This document shows positions 7,162 through 8,818 of a DNA stretch of 8,818 bases, piece after piece. The position numbers and the translations under genes are program-made. How positions within the stretch are numbered: position 1 is the stretch's first letter; each line of letters opens with the position of its first letter. This DNA comes from an uncultured Prevotella sp. GTDB taxonomy: Bacteria; Bacteroidota; Bacteroidia; Bacteroidales; Bacteroidaceae. The DNA is taken from positions 1-8,818 of the forward strand of contig CAMPYS010000051.1 of assembly GCA_946998295.1 (NCBI GenBank), read 5' to 3'. Under the pieces are notes generated by a model, which searched no databases, was not told the origin of the DNA, and was given only the letters and a program-made list of their open reading frames with translations.

Positions 7162-8520
7162 ATGATAAAAAATTATGTAGAAGAAAATGCGACAAGAATG
7201 TTAGAAGAGTTATTTACGTTAATACGTATACCAAGTGTTAGTGCTCAACCTGAACATAAAGAAGATATGGTTCGTTGTGCTAACAGATGGAAAGAACTAC
7301 TAATTGCCGCTGGTGTTGATAGAGCAGAAGTTATGCCTTCAAAGGGCAATCCAATGGTTTATGGGGAAAAAATAATAGACCCGAAAGCTAAAACAATTTT
7401 AGTATATGGACATTATGATGTAATGCCTGCTGAACCTTTTGAATTATGGAAAACAGAGCCTTTTGAGCCTGTTATTAAAGATGGAAAGATTTGGGCAAGA
7501 GGTGCAGATGATGATAAAGGTCAATCCTTTATACAAGCTAAGGCTTTCGAATATATGAATAAAAATAACCTCCTAAAACATAATATTAAATTTATTTTTG
7601 AAGGTGAAGAAGAAATTGGTTCATCAAGTCTTGGCCCATTTATAGAAGAACATAAAGACTTGTTAAGCTGTGATGTTATACTTGTATCTGACACGACTCT
7701 TATAGGTGAAGATATTCCATCCATTACAACAGGTTTAAGAGGTCTTGCATACTGGCAAATAGAGGTAACAGGTGCTGACCATGATCTACACTCTGGTACC
7801 TATGGTGGTGCTGTTGCTAATCCTGCTAATGTTCTTTGTAAATTAATTGGCGATGTTACAGGTGATGACGGTAAAATAAGATTTCCTGGATTCTATGACG
7901 ATGTTGAAGAAGCATCTAAAACAGAACGTGAATTAGTAGCTTCAATACCTTTTGATATAGAAGAATATAAACGCTCATTAAATGTAAAAGAATTATTTGG
8001 AGAAAAAGGATACAGTACTATTGAACGTACAGGATACCGTCCATCATTTGATGTTTGTGGAATATGGGGAGGTTATACTGGAGATGGAGCTAAAACAGTA
8101 ATCCCTTCAAAAGCTTATGCAAAAATTTCTTCACGTCTTGTACCACATCAGGATTATAAGAAGATAGGACAATTAGTAGTAGACTATTTTAATAGAGTAG
8201 CTCCAAAATCTGTAAAAGTGGATATTAAGTGTTTGCATGGTGGTTATGGATATGTTTGCCCTATTGATTTTCCTGCTTATCAAGCTGCAGAGAGAGCATT
8301 TAAAACCGTTTTTGGTAAACGACCTTTACCAGTAAGAATTGGCGGTAGCATACCTATAATTTCTACTTTTGAAAAAGTATTAGGTGCAAAGAGTGTACTA
8401 ATGGGATTTGGCTTAGAAACAAATGCTATCCACTCTCCTAATGAAAATATGCCTGTAGAATTGTGGAAAAAAGGTATTGAAACAGTTATCAACTACCATA
8501 TAGAATATGATAAATGTTAA
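7162..8520 (+). CDS. M20-family metallopeptidase (dipeptidase, CNDP/PepV-like)
   Basis: This is a 452-residue cytoplasmic di-zinc peptidase that likely cleaves dipeptides or other short peptides. The M20 catalytic set is complete: His84 and Asp86 in YGHYDV, the bridging Asp117 in ARGADDDKG, Glu150 (general base) and Glu151 (metal) in FEGEEEIGS, Asp177 in VSDTT, and His424 in NAIHSPNE. His210 in DLHSGTYGG matches the residue contributed by the dimerisation domain in carnosinase-like members, and the inserted domain spans about 190-395. Length and motifs agree with the dipeptidases annotated as M20/M25/M40 in Bacteroidetes. There is no signal peptide. The ATG at 7162 gives a normal N-terminus (MIKNYVEENATRML) and lacks a Shine-Dalgarno. 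It probably has its own promoter after the 132-bp spacer and so is likely not part of the feo operon. The exact substrate (dipeptide, carnosine-like or acylated amino acid) cannot be read from the sequence. Confidence 0.94.
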   Translation: MIKNYVEENATRMLEELFTLIRIPSVSAQPEHKEDMVRCANRWKELLIAAGVDRAEVMPSKGNPMVYGEKIIDPKAKTILVYGHYDVMPAEPFELWKTEPFEPVIKDGKIWARGADDDKGQSFIQAKAFEYMNKNNLLKHNIKFIFEGEEEIGSSSLGPFIEEHKDLLSCDVILVSDTTLIGEDIPSITTGLRGLAYWQIEVTGADHDLHSGTYGGAVANPANVLCKLIGDVTGDDGKIRFPGFYDDVEEASKTERELVASIPFDIEEYKRSLNVKELFGEKGYSTIERTGYRPSFDVCGIWGGYTGDGAKTVIPSKAYAKISSRLVPHQDYKKIGQLVVDYFNRVAPKSVKVDIKCLHGGYGYVCPIDFPAYQAAERAFKTVFGKRPLPVRIGGSIPIISTFEKVLGAKSVLMGFGLETNAIHSPNENMPVELWKKGIETVINYHIEYDKC

Positions 8521-8545
8521 TAAAAAATAGAATAGATATTTTTTA
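8521..8545 (+). terminator. Weak AT-only hairpin directly after the peptidase stop
   Basis: TAAAAAATA (8521-8529) pairs perfectly with TATTTTTTA (8537-8545) around a 7-nt loop, beginning the base after the TAA stop. The stem has no G-C pair, so it would be unstable as a terminator, but its position and the T-rich 3' arm fit a minor 3' end structure. Confidence 0.25.
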
Positions 8546-8632
8546 ACTTAATAACCTTAGTGTATCTTGATAATTCATTATGTTTACAATAATTAGTGAT
8601 TAAAACAACAAATGAAAACTTCAAGGCAGCTA

Positions 8633-8655
8633 TGTGATATACCTGTATATACACA
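8633..8655 (+). other. Short bulged hairpin
   Basis: TGTGATATA (8633-8641) pairs with TATAT-A-CACA (8646-8655) with one bulged A and a CCTG loop. It lies 4 nt before the larger GUGA-loop hairpin, so the two would form a tandem in one RNA. Confidence 0.3.
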
Positions 8656-8659
8656 AACA

Positions 8660-8691
8660 ATAGGAGTTCAGTCGTGAGACAGAGCTCCTAT
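8660..8691 (+). other. Stable hairpin with a GUGA (GNRA) tetraloop
   Basis: ATAGGAGTTC (8660-8669) pairs with GAGCTCCTAT (8682-8691) over 10 bp with one G-U. A single A-A mismatch follows, then GTC/GAC closes on the loop GTGA (8674-8677). A C-G pair closing a GNRA loop is typical of real RNA structure. The sequence after it (CTATTTTCATTTATT) is only loosely T-rich, so this is a doubtful terminator; it could be part of a small RNA, a leader or a palindromic repeat. Confidence 0.6.
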
Positions 8692-8743
8692 CTATTTTCA
8701 TTTATTGCTGTCCGGTAAAACTCAAAAGAGCATAAATATCCTC

Positions 8744-8784
8744 CCCCGAAGCCCCGTAAAATAGGACTTCGGGGTTTATTTTTT
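8744..8784 (+). terminator. Strong intrinsic terminator, plus strand
   Basis: CCCCGAAG (8744-8751) pairs perfectly with CTTCGGGG (8767-8774) around a 15-nt loop, followed by TTTATTTTTT (8775-8784). An alternative shorter stem, CCCCG at 8752-8756 with CGGGG at 8770-8774, competes for the same 3' arm. It is the only strong rho-independent terminator in the window. It lies 224 nt after the peptidase stop, so it ends either a long peptidase 3' UTR or a separate small transcript from the tail. No T-run follows on the minus strand, so it appears one-directional. Confidence 0.8.
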
Positions 8785-8818
8785 CAAAAGTAAGCCCCCT
8801 CTAATCGAAAAGACTTGG

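Noticed and set aside
8567..8595. E. coli-style promoter (TTGATA, 17 nt, TAATTA)
   Set aside because: Bacteroidetes housekeeping sigma factors use a different -33/-7 pattern, and such matches are frequent by chance in AT-rich spacer.
1..8818. CRISPR array, tRNA or rRNA genes, phage or secretion genes
   Set aside because: I saw no regularly spaced direct repeats, cloverleaf, or rRNA-like segments, and all long frames are explained by the five genes described.

Overview
The window looks like chromosomal DNA from a low-GC member of the Bacteroidetes, probably Bacteroidales. The evidence is: strongly AT-rich codon use; no Shine-Dalgarno sequences before the starts; TAnnTTTG promoter -7 boxes of the Bacteroidetes sigma factor type; and a ferrous iron transporter with FeoA fused to the N-terminus of FeoB, an arrangement common in this phylum. 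The genus cannot be fixed from the sequence alone.

Layout. The minus strand from the left edge to 1345 carries radA (DNA repair and recombination ATPase). Its last residues do not look like a normal RadA C-terminus. A second open frame (1-54) that may be the displaced true end overlaps it, which suggests a frameshift in an AT repeat. The 65 bp between radA and the next gene holds two divergent TAnnTTTG boxes, each only 6-7 nt from an ATG, so both transcripts may be leaderless or nearly so.

On the plus strand three genes follow as a probable operon: a solute-binding-protein-like lipoprotein (1411-2319) with no ABC permease or ATPase beside it, a 720-residue cytoplasmic TPR protein (2338-4500) that starts at GTG, and the feoAB fusion (4546-7029). 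The gaps are 18 and 45 nt, with no obvious internal promoter. Only FeoAB has a clear function (GTP-dependent Fe2+ uptake). A role for the other two in iron uptake is a guess from position.

After 132 bp of AT-rich spacer, which contains a TAnnTTTG box inside a nested inverted repeat, comes a complete M20-family metallodipeptidase (7162-8520). The last 298 bp hold no convincing gene but are rich in structure: an AT-only hairpin right after the stop, a bulged hairpin, a long hairpin with a GUGA tetraloop, and a strong intrinsic terminator on the plus strand (8744-8784). Base composition rises from about 20% to about 41% GC within this tail. It may be a small RNA, a leader region, or a mobile element remnant.

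I found no clear new defence or mobile system. The best leads are the radA frame break, the orphan lipoprotein-TPR-FeoAB operon and the structured 3' tail.
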